DNA from: Gottfriedia sp002574545
GTDB lineage: Bacteria > Bacillota > Bacilli > Bacillales > Bacillaceae_G
Strand: one strand, 5' to 3'
Length of the DNA: 64,000 bases
Assembly: GCA_052180195.1 (NCBI GenBank)
Contig: CP197469.1
A model generated the notes under the pieces. That model saw only the letters and a list, made by a program, of their open reading frames with translations. It did no database searches and was not told the DNA's origin. This document shows positions 30,868 to 40,391 of the stretch, one piece after another. The translations under genes and the position numbers were made by a program. Each line of letters starts with the position of its first letter. Position 1 is the stretch's first letter.

Positions 30868-33800
30868 TTATTTAGCATCCTTAGATACTGTGCGTACAAA
30901 CGTCATCACGTGACTATCATTTGCAAATTGTGGATCTCCATTCAATGTCATTGCAGAGTATACAACCGTCGCAGTGATAGTAGCTGATTTATTTGTTTTA
31001 TATGTTACTTTTCCATCCGCATCAACAGCTACATCGTCTGGAGATGATGATTCGTAACTAACTTCTATAAATTTGTTTCCATCTGTATTTAATCCTTTTT
31101 CAGCCATTGCATTTTTTAACCAGCTTGGATATGCAAAAGAGTTCTTGTCCAACTTTGTAGGAGCAATTTTACCAGTTGATTTCATCGGATCAACAACATT
31201 GATTGTATAAGTGATTTTTTTCGGTGTTCTAAAGAAACCATCAATAACATATGCCGATACCGTACAAGTTCCTGGTTTTAAGCCTGTTGCGTATGCCCCA
31301 TAGTACTCGCCATTTACACTTAAGTCGGTTGATTTTACATTACCTTCATCACCATAAGTTGCTATATTTCTTAGGTCAATCACTTGTGATACATCTGGTT
31401 TGGCATTGATTTGTGATGGTAATCCATTTTTGTATCCTGCTTGATCCCAAGCATCCGTTGCCCAAGACACATTTCGAGTATAGCCAGTTGTTTTTGCATC
31501 AAGTCTAACCGATTCACCAACATTAATCGTAAATGTATGTGTGTCTTCATTATATTTCGCATGAGGATTCATCTTTGCAATGTTCGTTGGATAACTTAAG
31601 CTTTCTGTACCTTTATTTACAGGTTTAGTCACTTTTGAACCTAACTTTTCTACATAAGCAACATCCTCAGGATTTTGAGTGATCCAGTATGGCATTGAGA
31701 TTACAGTTGAAGATTCCATTGTTAAACTGTTACCAGAGTCAATCGTTCTACGATCCATCGTTCCGAAAATATTCGTGTTGTACTTAGACATCATAACTTC
31801 ATCACGTGGAATTAATTGATCAACCATAAGATTCGGCGCTACATGTGTTACGTCATTTCTGTTTGCTGATAATACATCAAAGTTCATGAAATTGTTAGGG
31901 ATGCGAGACATTTGCCACTCTGAACCAGCAAGGTCAACTTGTGCATTTCCGATATCAATCCCTTTAGCTTTCAATGCACCTAGAGAAGCTGCATAGAAAG
32001 TTGTCATAAATGGGTTTTTCTCTCTCTTTTCATTTGTCCACCATTGATTCATACCTTCTAAGATTTCGTCTCCGTTAAACTGATCAGCATGGTGAGATAA
32101 TGTGTAATAAGCTAGTGCTTCTTCTTCTTCGTCAGAATAGTTCATGTATGATTCATGAGTTACACCGCTAACACCAATATCATCTCCGTTATGAGCAGCA
32201 ATACCAAAGTATCTTGCAAGATATTGCAATGACATATCAAGCATCGATTTCGAGTTGTGTGTTTTTGGGTATCTTACTTCAAAATCATTGTGTTCATTAG
32301 CTTTTTTTGTAGCCTTTTGGCCATTCATTACTTTGTATTCGTTTGCAAAATCTAGTGGTTCAACAACATCTATGCCCTGAGCTTTAAGGAGTTCTTTTTC
32401 TTTAGATGTATACCCGCCAAAATCTTTTGCGACTGCAAGTGCTTGTAAAAGTAATTGTGCATTTAATGGACCATCTTCATAGTCTGCGTCTCTTCCCCAT
32501 GCATCTTTATTACCATCAAGGTATTCCGGATTCAAATTTGCCCATCTAGTTGGAGCATTTGGAACATTTAATCCATTTCCACGAATCGTTCCCTCATCAA
32601 AACGAGATTCAGTTGGATTCTCGCCATTTACAGTCAATTGGAAATAGTTATTTAGAATTAATGCATTTGTATGGTTAATCATATTATTTTTGATTAACGC
32701 TGCTAGTTCTGGATCTTCATCTTTGAACGCTTTATATGCTAAATCAAGCGTAAAATAATGACCTACTAATTCATCAGTAGAAGTTGTTGCTTTGTAAACG
32801 ACTTTATTTGAGTCTAAAGCTTTTGTATCAGCATCTAAACCTTCATTTTGGCTTGCAAATATATTTGTTAAACGTGGAGGTACAGCAACTGTGTCATAAG
32901 CTTTAAGAGCAGGATTAGTTCCATTTTTGAAAGCTCCTGCGACATTGTAGTAAACTGTTTTTCCATTTATATCTGTTGTTTGTCCAACCTTCTTTTTTAT
33001 CCATGCATTATCCCAAGTTTCAGCTTCTGGAGTTGTTGCACCATTGTTACTTGTGTTAACTTTATATGACCTTGCAAAGAAACCAGATGCAGCAGGTTTT
33101 TTTGTGTGATCTAATGTATACTTACCGTTTTCATCAACATAAACTGGCTTCCCTTCGTTTTCAGCTAGCCATGCTTTTGCTTCTTCGATTGTTGATACGT
33201 TTCCACCATAAGAGTTAACAACATACACATAGTCATTTACATTGTTTTTAGATGTAACTTTTAATTGGGTACCAGATACATAACCAAGCGTTACGATTGA
33301 TTCAACTGCACGAATAGCAGATGCTTTTGCGTCTTTTGTTCTAGCATCAGATTCTCCAAAGTTTTCTTTCATGTAGTTGTATCTCCAGATTTCTCCAGAA
33401 GCATACATTGTCGTCCAAAGACCATCATTATCTGTATCGTAGTTGCCTCTGCCTGCATCTTTATCAGCAGTCATAAGCGCTTTAATCATATCCGCTTGTG
33501 AATTGAATCTCATATTCCCAGATTGGAATCCAAATCGATCCGTGTAGTTTCTAGAAACCTCGGTTTGTAATAACGATTTACCCATTAGCGACATTTGTTT
33601 TCTAACGATATGCGTTGCATTACCTTTTTCACCTAGAACCCAAAGTCCATTATTTCCATCTGGCATAATGTTTGTAATCACTTCTTTGGCGTTATAAGTT
33701 GCAGCTGCACCTGAATTATTAGTACCAGAACCTGAAGATCCACCAGTTTGAGGAATATATCTTCCACCTTGTAGATACTGAATTTGATCTGCTGGTGCTA

Positions 33801-34494
33801 AGTTTGGATCGTAAAGTGTAATTGCATCCGATACGATACCAGTAATTACGCCATGAGGTTTTTCGTCACCAAGAATAATTTTATCGTTTGACTTGATTAA
33901 AGTATCTTTAGAAATCAACCATTTTACGTCATTTTCTCCATTAACGTAGCCAACATAGTTCTTAGATGGGAATTTAGCTCCTGATGGTGCGGTAGGAATA
34001 TTTGTTGTTTCCCATTTTGAATCTTTTAGTGCTGCTGGAATATTTGAATCCCCAGCGTTATAATAGTAAACAACTTTTTCAAGATTAGTAGATGACTGTG
34101 TCTCACTTACAGTAACAGTAATATTCACAGTTGTTGCATTACCATTCGTATCTACTCCGGTACCAGTGATTCTTGCCGTACCACCAGATATCCCTAAAAT
34201 TTTTCCGCTATAATCTCCTTTCGCGTTTCCAATCATATCAACATATGCAACATATGGATCAGATGTTGTCCATTTTACTGGCTTTGTTGTATCTAAATTA
34301 GCTGGTTTTGCATGAGTGATCTCTGTCGTTGTCATATAAATCTTAGTTCCGGTTGAAATTGGAGCTACAGTAGATTGAGTTGAAACAGTAGGAGCAGCTT
34401 TAACTACTACACTATTAAAACTACCTGCAAACATTGAAGCTACTAATACTGATGCTGGTAAAGCTCTACCCAAAAACCATTTATTTCTTTTCAT
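30868..34494 (-). CDS. Large secreted protein with Ig-like domains and predicted alpha-helical toroid domain
   Basis: 1208 residues. Signal peptide about 1-33 (basic start, AGSFNSVVVKAA). A BIG2/Ig-like domain follows (about 40-135, TSDPYVAYVDMIGNAKGDYSGKILG). The middle (about 270-950) is unlike common families but holds blocks seen in predicted (alpha/alpha) toroid proteins: NDGLWTTMYASGEIWRYNYMKE, GFFARSY, STDELVGHYFTLDLAY. Ig-like modules end the protein (about 1010-1205). No LPXTG, SLH or binding repeat is seen, so it is released or held by an unknown route. It is the first gene before the PTS genes, with a cre-like site at its promoter, so it probably acts on the polymer whose fragments the PTS imports. 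The enzyme activity is not known. Confidence 0.75.
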   Translation of the reverse strand: MKRNKWFLGRALPASVLVASMFAGSFNSVVVKAAPTVSTQSTVAPISTGTKIYMTTTEITHAKPANLDTTKPVKWTTSDPYVAYVDMIGNAKGDYSGKILGISGGTARITGTGVDTNGNATTVNITVTVSETQSSTNLEKVVYYYNAGDSNIPAALKDSKWETTNIPTAPSGAKFPSKNYVGYVNGENDVKWLISKDTLIKSNDKIILGDEKPHGVITGIVSDAITLYDPNLAPADQIQYLQGGRYIPQTGGSSGSGTNNSGAAATYNAKEVITNIMPDGNNGLWVLGEKGNATHIVRKQMSLMGKSLLQTEVSRNYTDRFGFQSGNMRFNSQADMIKALMTADKDAGRGNYDTDNDGLWTTMYASGEIWRYNYMKENFGESDARTKDAKASAIRAVESIVTLGYVSGTQLKVTSKNNVNDYVYVVNSYGGNVSTIEEAKAWLAENEGKPVYVDENGKYTLDHTKKPAASGFFARSYKVNTSNNGATTPEAETWDNAWIKKKVGQTTDINGKTVYYNVAGAFKNGTNPALKAYDTVAVPPRLTNIFASQNEGLDADTKALDSNKVVYKATTSTDELVGHYFTLDLAYKAFKDEDPELAALIKNNMINHTNALILNNYFQLTVNGENPTESRFDEGTIRGNGLNVPNAPTRWANLNPEYLDGNKDAWGRDADYEDGPLNAQLLLQALAVAKDFGGYTSKEKELLKAQGIDVVEPLDFANEYKVMNGQKATKKANEHNDFEVRYPKTHNSKSMLDMSLQYLARYFGIAAHNGDDIGVSGVTHESYMNYSDEEEEALAYYTLSHHADQFNGDEILEGMNQWWTNEKREKNPFMTTFYAASLGALKAKGIDIGNAQVDLAGSEWQMSRIPNNFMNFDVLSANRNDVTHVAPNLMVDQLIPRDEVMMSKYNTNIFGTMDRRTIDSGNSLTMESSTVISMPYWITQNPEDVAYVEKLGSKVTKPVNKGTESLSYPTNIAKMNPHAKYNEDTHTFTINVGESVRLDAKTTGYTRNVSWATDAWDQAGYKNGLPSQINAKPDVSQVIDLRNIATYGDEGNVKSTDLSVNGEYYGAYATGLKPGTCTVSAYVIDGFFRTPKKITYTINVVDPMKSTGKIAPTKLDKNSFAYPSWLKNAMAEKGLNTDGNKFIEVSYESSSPDDVAVDADGKVTYKTNKSATITATVVYSAMTLNGDPQFANDSHVMTFVRTVSKDAK

Positions 34495-34534
34495 TAATCT
34501 TCCTCCGAAATAATTTATTTTATTATTTTTTGTG

Positions 34535-34548
34535 AGTAACCGTTTTCA
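34535..34548 (+). promoter_or_regulatory. cre (CcpA) site at the promoter of the secreted protein / PTS operon
   Basis: AGTAACCGTTTTCA agrees with the cre consensus TGWAANCGNTNWCA at 13 of 14 positions. It is 41-54 bases before the start codon of the 1208-residue gene, just after a possible TAGATA -10 box, the usual position for CcpA repression. Confidence 0.6.
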
Positions 34549-34646
34549 ACATTATCTACAAAAGCCAAATGATAATATGAATGTTGATTCGCATATGATT
34601 GCGACCATCCCACTAGGTTGATTTTTTTAGAATGATCGCTACTTCA

Positions 34647-36587
34647 TTACGAACCATACTGAAACAAGATTTTAGAGATTTCATATTGAAAATCGTTGAA
34701 ATTGTTTGATTTTAATACTTTCTGCTTCGTCTCGGGGTAATCCATTAAGTGTAAAAATAATCGACTTAACTCTTTGTGTAAAAACAAGTCTCCGGCACGA
34801 AGATTAATTAAAAATAGGATTTGTACAACTTTTCCATCGATTATCGGTGGGTTTTTAAAGATCACCACACTGATTGAATCTTGGATCGCAACCATTTTCA
34901 ATGCATGTGGCGCTGCAATTCCGTTTTGTAGTATCGTCGATATTTTTTCTTCACGGTCGACAACTAAATCAGGATAGTTAGGTGGTGCAAATCCTAGTTC
35001 AACCACTCTTTTTGCCTTTTCTTTAATAAAGGCTTTGTAGTCAAACAACTCTTTGCTTTCTTCTATATAAAACAAATCTGTATGAAATAAAGATAAAAGT
35101 GTTGGTACATCTTCTTTAACTTTATTAGCCGGGTATCTAGTAAGCGCACGTCGAATTCTTTGAACATCCGTTTCAGTAAGTATTGGTGCTACTTGAATAT
35201 ACGGAATCGAAATCGTATCAAATGGAATCGAAGTCGATGAAACTAATAAATCATATTCTTCAAGATTTATTAACTGAAGCTCGCTGTACAGAACGACATC
35301 AATCTTTGCCCCTTGAAAAAGTGCTTCAAGTTTCATTTTCATTAAATCGGCCGATCCCGCTCCCAATCCGTACGATAGTAGAATTTTTTTGTAGGAACTT
35401 AGTTGTTTTTGTTTCTCCCTTTCTACGTGAGCTGCTAAATGCATTGTAATGTAACCCATTTCATCACTAGAAAGTTCGAATCCCCAAATTTCCTTAATCA
35501 TTTCAGAAAAATTTAAGGCAATCATAAACACGTCTGAATACCTACTATATACATCATTTATCAATGGATTCGTAAGCTTTAAATTGAAATATAATCTTCT
35601 TAACAATGGATACATGTGCATGATCATCGTATTTAAAAGTTGCTGATCACCTGAAAACTGAGTTAAAAATGTTTGATCTAATCTTTCCAAACAATTCGTT
35701 AGTTTTTGCTTCAAGTCATTTTTTTCATGTTCCTCAATATCGTCAACACTCGATTTACCACTTATATGTGCAGCTAAATAGATAATTTCACTTTCTGGTA
35801 ATACGACATGATATAGTTCAGAAAGAATTTCACAAATTCTCTTTGCTATATTCATAAACGATGGTTTGATTAGAGAAACATCTAATTTTTTTTCTTGATT
35901 AGGCAAGATAAAGTTGTGTTGAGTTACTCGAAAAGAGAGTACTTGGATGTGCAATAAAATATTCTCAAGTGCAAAATAACTTAATTTCAGTTGATTATTC
36001 TGTACTTCTTCACTCAAAACAGCTCGAATTTCCTCAAATGGAAACGCTTTCTCAAAAGTTTGATAATTTGATTTTTTTAACAATCCTGTTTCTTTTTGAC
36101 TTAGGAAGTAGGAAAACGCTCTTCTAAAATTCGTTTCATCCCCAAGTAAACGAACCCCATAGCGTGATTTTGTTTCTACTTTTAAATCAAAAATCCTTAC
36201 TTGCTTTTCAACTTCAATCATGTCGGTAAAAACTGTCGATCTGCTAATCATTAGACTATCAGCAAACATATCGATCGTTTGAAACTCTGTTGTTTGAAGT
36301 AAAAGCATAATAATATTATTCACTCGAACACGGGGTAAATCTGGTGCCAATGCTCCATCTATTTCATTCATATACGTTTGAACCAACTCTTGGTTTTCGA
36401 TATGAAGTAAATAGCCCTCACCACGTTTTTTCTGAATCACAAATCCGGACTTTTCTCCAATCGCGTTTAGTTCTTTTAATTCATTTCGTAATGTACGATT
36501 TGAAATAGCGAATTCTGATTCAAGCTCTTGTGAAGTTAGTGATTTTCCTTTTTGATACAAAAATTGCAAAATTAAATCTCTTCGCAT
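34647..36587 (-). CDS. PRD-containing PTS-regulated transcription activator (LicR-like)
   Basis: 646 residues, close to LicR (about 640). Order: DNA-binding HTH domains (1-60, SLTSQELESEFAISNRTLRNELKEL, and a second wing about 75-160), two PTS regulation domains (about 180-290 and 295-400; ESEIIYLAAHI and DEMGYITMHLAAH carry the regulatory His), an EIIB-like domain (about 400-490, LLSYGLGAGSADLMK, with no Cys at the usual place), and an EIIA-like domain (about 500-645) with His in GIAAPHALKM. HPr phosphorylation activates and IIB-dependent phosphorylation silences such proteins. It lies directly upstream of the PTS operon that it probably controls. GGTGAGG precedes the ATG. Confidence 0.9.
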   Translation of the reverse strand: MRRDLILQFLYQKGKSLTSQELESEFAISNRTLRNELKELNAIGEKSGFVIQKKRGEGYLLHIENQELVQTYMNEIDGALAPDLPRVRVNNIIMLLLQTTEFQTIDMFADSLMISRSTVFTDMIEVEKQVRIFDLKVETKSRYGVRLLGDETNFRRAFSYFLSQKETGLLKKSNYQTFEKAFPFEEIRAVLSEEVQNNQLKLSYFALENILLHIQVLSFRVTQHNFILPNQEKKLDVSLIKPSFMNIAKRICEILSELYHVVLPESEIIYLAAHISGKSSVDDIEEHEKNDLKQKLTNCLERLDQTFLTQFSGDQQLLNTMIMHMYPLLRRLYFNLKLTNPLINDVYSRYSDVFMIALNFSEMIKEIWGFELSSDEMGYITMHLAAHVEREKQKQLSSYKKILLSYGLGAGSADLMKMKLEALFQGAKIDVVLYSELQLINLEEYDLLVSSTSIPFDTISIPYIQVAPILTETDVQRIRRALTRYPANKVKEDVPTLLSLFHTDLFYIEESKELFDYKAFIKEKAKRVVELGFAPPNYPDLVVDREEKISTILQNGIAAPHALKMVAIQDSISVVIFKNPPIIDGKVVQILFLINLRAGDLFLHKELSRLFLHLMDYPETKQKVLKSNNFNDFQYEISKILFQYGS

Positions 36588-37084
36588 ATATTACCTCACC
36601 ACCCTAGATGCCTAATCTAGTATTTTAAGTTTACTTTCCAGTAAATCTATTTAACAGTTTGAATTTTTCCAAAATAGTTCGCAATTTAAAACAAATAAGC
36701 CTAGTTCATATGTCATGCGAACTTCCAATGTTATAATACGACCTAAGACCTGCTATAAAATACAGGAACATTTTACTAACAACATTCGTTTTTATTTTTT
36801 TGAATACAAAAAAAATCCTTATCTTACAACAAAAGTACTAAAAATAAGGGATTCCGCATTTTATTGAGTTAAGCATTTCTTAACAATGTATTAGAAATTC
36901 TGTAAGACGTGGTTAGCACTTTAATCTGTCAAACGCGAAAAAGCGCACCCATAAACTGGGAACGCAAAAACGAATCAGTGAATTTTAAAAGCATACCTTT
37001 TGATTCTTCAATTCAAAGATCTTAAAGGGTAGTCGATTAATCTTATTTTTTTGTTAAATTTTGAAAAACATTAAAAAGCATAAA
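36588..37084. other. Intergenic region, 497 bases, no gene seen
   Basis: Contains the terminator of the kinase-to-SIS operon on its right-centre part and the promoter region of the PRD regulator on its left, where CTAGATgcctaATCTAG (36604-36620) is an inverted repeat close to the start codon. A small GCG..CCCA/TGGG..CGC hairpin lies near 36952-36974. No coding frame is supported. Confidence 0.55.
36803..36853 (-). terminator. Probable terminator of the amino-sugar operon
   Basis: On the minus strand AATCC-CTTAT pairs with ATAAG-GATT (one bulge) and is followed by T8. It lies about 230 bases after the SIS gene stop; no nearer hairpin was seen. Confidence 0.5.
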
Positions 37085-37801
37085 TTAAACACCATAGTAT
37101 TTTGCAAATAATTCTTTATTCCACTCATCTCCACCATCTACATTAGAACTTTTAAAAACAGGTGGTTTTAATCCAGCTTGATGATATTTTTTTGCTAATA
37201 ATATAGAAATTGATTGCGCAACAAAGGCTCCAGCCATTGTTGAAGTTGCCCCCATCCCTGTATTTGCTTCTTCTACATAAAAGGAAGCATCTCCAGGTCC
37301 GGTACAATTATCTATGACTACATCACTAAAATCGCAAAGGTATTTTCCGCTACTATGTCTTGATTTAGAACCTTCTGGATGATTTGGATTTGTAAAAGCA
37401 ATTACCTTTGCACCGCATTCCTGTGTCATTTTTGCAAGTTCAACCGTCATTCCATTTCTCCCTGAATTGGAAGCAATCACAAGAATATCTTTTGAGCTTA
37501 TTTTGTATAAATCGAAAATTACCTTTGCATAAGCCTCTAATCGTTCGATCACAGTACTTTTTAATGGATGGTCATGTAAAAAAAACTCATTCGGCAAAAT
37601 TGGTGAGACCTCCGCAAATCCACCCGCTCTTACATAAAATTCTTCAGCAAACATATGTGAATGACCCGAACCTGTAACAAGGAAGCGACCACCATTTTGA
37701 ATGGCTTCAAAAATACAAGTTGCCGCTTCATCTATTTTTTGATTCTGTGTCGTATATAGTTTTTCGAGATTTGCCATTACATACTTAAAATAATTCTCCA
37801 T
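37085..37801 (-). CDS. SIS-domain sugar-phosphate binding protein (UPF0309-like)
   Basis: 238 residues, a single SIS domain spanning most of the protein. Phosphosugar-binding pieces are GRFLVTGSGHSHMFAEEFYVRAGG (38-61) and ILVIASNSGRNGMTVELAKM (about 106-125). It differs from MurQ etherase (about 300 residues, TGTRP-type motifs) and looks like the sugar isomerase-domain/UPF0309 group found beside amino-sugar genes. It may isomerise or sense a sugar phosphate. Last gene of the four-gene operon, 33 bases after the nucleotidyltransferase. AGAAGG precedes the ATG. Confidence 0.82.
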   Translation of the reverse strand: MENYFKYVMANLEKLYTTQNQKIDEAATCIFEAIQNGGRFLVTGSGHSHMFAEEFYVRAGGFAEVSPILPNEFFLHDHPLKSTVIERLEAYAKVIFDLYKISSKDILVIASNSGRNGMTVELAKMTQECGAKVIAFTNPNHPEGSKSRHSSGKYLCDFSDVVIDNCTGPGDASFYVEEANTGMGATSTMAGAFVAQSISILLAKKYHQAGLKPPVFKSSNVDGGDEWNKELFAKYYGV

Positions 37802-37834
37802 AAATGAATACCTTCTTTAATTGATTTAATAAAA

Positions 37835-39202
37835 TTACCAACCGTACTTCTTTTCACTCCATTTTTTTATAACGAGATCTTGTTTTACGAAAACAAGACT
37901 ATTTTGTTCAATATCTTTATCGATGATTGCACCTGCTCCTAACACGCTATAAGCACCTATTTTACATCCAGGCATAATAATCGTGTTCACACCAGTTCTA
38001 CAATAATCACCAAGATACGCTGCATTTGAAAAATGTAAAGGTATTTCTTTCCGTCCATTTACAATGTGCTCAGTTTCCCCATCATCAAAGCGTAATGTTC
38101 CACAAACCGTTGCTGCACCGATATCCGTATAACTGCCTATTGCACCATAAAACTCGCCATAGTGGTAAAGATATACCTTATCCATTACCATTCCGCCAAG
38201 GAACTCTGCACAATGGTCGAATATACAATGCGACCCAATTGAAACTCCATCATAAATCATACAATAATTACGAATGGCAGTATGATCACCAATAACCGCA
38301 TTTCCATTAAGAATCGCACCATTATCAATAATTGTATGATCACCTACAATTAGGTTACCGTGAATGACAACTCGATCACCAATTGAGGAATTCTTACCAA
38401 GCTTTACGTGACCATGAATGGTTGCATTTTCAGAAATTGTTGCACCTTCGGCTAGGTCGTTTTCTTTTAATGCATTACAAAAATGATTCACCATATATTC
38501 ATTCGCTTCTAACATATGCCATGGCTTATCTATATCAAAGAAATGGCCATTACACTCAATCGCTTGTAATTTTGTTTTCTCAAGTGATATTAGAAGTGCA
38601 GCTTCGATGTATTGTTCTTTCGGAGCACCCACTCCTACTTTTACATTCGGAAAATAATCAGGCGTTCTTTTCACTTCTTCCAGTAATAACTCATCAAAAA
38701 GAAATCCTGCGAATTGATGGGTAATACTGTCGCCACGGTAGTGCGCTCCAATTGACAGAACAAATCCATCCTTTATACTCGCGCCGATCCAATTCCTTGA
38801 CGACTCTTCTAATTTTTTCAACAAAACGGTAGGTTTGTTGGAACTAGCTAATTGCTCCAGATCCTTTCGTTCGACAATCGTATCGCCGTAAAGAACGAGA
38901 AACTCCTCAGTACTTGAAAGTTTCTCAACCCCTTTTACTAAACTTTCCGCACTTCCTATATTTGATTGATCTACTACAAATTTAACATTCTTTATGTCGA
39001 ATAGAAGATTCTCAATTTCTCTTTGATGTTCCTCATTAACAACAACAACAATGTCTTCTATTCCCATTGCTACAATGGATTCAATATTATAACGAATTAA
39101 TGGCTTACCAGCGATTTTTATTGCTGTTTTGGAGCGAACTGCGCTAAAAGGATTCATTTTACTCCCTTTGCCTGCTGCAAGAATTACTGCACTTTTTACC
39201 AT
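37835..39202 (-). CDS. Sugar-1-phosphate nucleotidyltransferase with left-handed beta-helix domain
   Basis: 455 residues. N-terminal nucleotidyltransferase domain about 1-225: ILAAGKGSKMNPFS at 7-20 (usual G-x-G-T/S-R-M, here Lys for Arg), KTAIKIAGKPLIRYNIE, LVLYGDTIV as the metal-binding G-D. From about 240 to 440 hexapeptide repeats form a left-handed beta-helix (GATISENATIHGHVKLGKN; GDYCRTGVNTIIMPGCKIGAYSVLGAGAII). The organisation is that of bifunctional GlmU or, more closely, archaeal ST0452-type enzymes. It should make an NDP-sugar, perhaps acetylating it. It is not the housekeeping GlmU by sequence or context. CGAGG precedes the ATG. Confidence 0.82.
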   Translation of the reverse strand: MVKSAVILAAGKGSKMNPFSAVRSKTAIKIAGKPLIRYNIESIVAMGIEDIVVVVNEEHQREIENLLFDIKNVKFVVDQSNIGSAESLVKGVEKLSSTEEFLVLYGDTIVERKDLEQLASSNKPTVLLKKLEESSRNWIGASIKDGFVLSIGAHYRGDSITHQFAGFLFDELLLEEVKRTPDYFPNVKVGVGAPKEQYIEAALLISLEKTKLQAIECNGHFFDIDKPWHMLEANEYMVNHFCNALKENDLAEGATISENATIHGHVKLGKNSSIGDRVVIHGNLIVGDHTIIDNGAILNGNAVIGDHTAIRNYCMIYDGVSIGSHCIFDHCAEFLGGMVMDKVYLYHYGEFYGAIGSYTDIGAATVCGTLRFDDGETEHIVNGRKEIPLHFSNAAYLGDYCRTGVNTIIMPGCKIGAYSVLGAGAIIDKDIEQNSLVFVKQDLVIKKWSEKKYGW

Positions 39203-39228
39203 TCTGATACCTCGACTATATAAATTTT

Positions 39229-40362
39229 TTACTTATATTCAACTAATCGAAATTTATTTTTGCCGGCTAAAAGATACGGCATTAAATCGTATGCAAAAGG
39301 ATGAACAAATCCAATGACATTATGTTCAACGGATTGTCCTAAATCTTTTAATGAAATTTGTACCTCTCCCTCATATTGTGCACTTCGATTATTTAAAATA
39401 GAAACTGTATATTTCTCTCTTGGTGCACAATAGCAATGAGGTACTTTCATTCCCCTAGTATCAGTTGCACGAATGAGATTTGCCGGCTGATCAACTCTTG
39501 AAATAAGAACCTGCTCGCTTATTTTCAACTTTGTTTGCTCTGGTACATATTGATTAAAAACAACTGGAATTTCTATATAATCTTGTTTGTAGCATCTAGC
39601 CATTTCTTTGAGCTCTGTAAAATCTGCAAATGAGTCACCAATTAATACATCATTAAAACCATTTGCAAATAACTCTAGCATGGCAATATGGCTAGGCAAG
39701 AAACGGTGTTTTTCAATTGTACAAACTCCATGACCTAAGTGGTGTAAATCCTTTGGCGAAAGCTGCGAAGCGACAAATCCTCCGACTGGCACACCGAATA
39801 AAGCAAACAGATTGTTAATTGAGCGTAAGTCTTCTAAAGACAGTGCTGTATCTGGTAGAGGAAAAAAATTATGGCAAGCTGTTAATTGTTCAATATTTCC
39901 TTCTCTTTCTATTGTTTCTAAAAACTCGCGACATTCCCGTAAAGCGTTTCCATTTTGATTATCAGAAGAGGACATTGAAGCATTTACTTCTATTTGAATC
40001 CCTTGTTTATTTTTTGAAAGAAGTGCAACTTCTTCACTCGTAAATCCTCCATCAATTCGGAGTCTTGTGATGCCCATATTTTGTAACACTGTAAGGTCGG
40101 TTAATGTACAACCCAACTCATTGAAAACTTCATCATTCATATCAGCTGACACAGTCATATTAAGTTCTTTGCAGTAACAAAATAATTCATTCCAAGTTTC
40201 CGCATTTACATTTAGTGCACCTTCGAAACCATGATTATTTAAAATCAGCGAAACAAATACTTTTTTAAAACCTAATGAACTAGCCTTTGCTAAATAATCT
40301 TTAATTTGATCTAAAGGATAAAAGTTGGGATACACACTAATTCCTATTTCACGCATATTCAA
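39229..40362 (-). CDS. DUF871 / MupG-like 6-phospho-glycosidase
   Basis: 377 residues. An N-terminal TIM barrel (about 1-240) begins REIGISVYPNFYPLDQIKDYLAKASSLGFKKVFVSL, typical of DUF871. A C-terminal cyclophilin-like domain (about 250-375) holds RATDTRGMKVPHCYCAPREKYTVSILNNRSAQYEGEV. S. aureus MupG of this family hydrolyses MurNAc-6-phosphate-GlcNAc during cell-wall recycling. No MurP-type PTS or MurQ is next to it here, so the substrate may differ. Start: TTG at 40362 has AAGGA at proper spacing; ATG at 40356 is the alternative. Second gene of the operon. Confidence 0.85.
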   Translation of the reverse strand: MNMREIGISVYPNFYPLDQIKDYLAKASSLGFKKVFVSLILNNHGFEGALNVNAETWNELFCYCKELNMTVSADMNDEVFNELGCTLTDLTVLQNMGITRLRIDGGFTSEEVALLSKNKQGIQIEVNASMSSSDNQNGNALRECREFLETIEREGNIEQLTACHNFFPLPDTALSLEDLRSINNLFALFGVPVGGFVASQLSPKDLHHLGHGVCTIEKHRFLPSHIAMLELFANGFNDVLIGDSFADFTELKEMARCYKQDYIEIPVVFNQYVPEQTKLKISEQVLISRVDQPANLIRATDTRGMKVPHCYCAPREKYTVSILNNRSAQYEGEVQISLKDLGQSVEHNVIGFVHPFAYDLMPYLLAGKNKFRLVEYK

Positions 40363-40391
40363 TCGCCATTCCTTACTATTTTTATTTTGAA

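Noticed and set aside
37085..37801. MurQ (MurNAc-6-P etherase) assignment for the SIS protein
   Set aside because: The protein is about 60 residues shorter than MurQ and lacks the etherase motifs.
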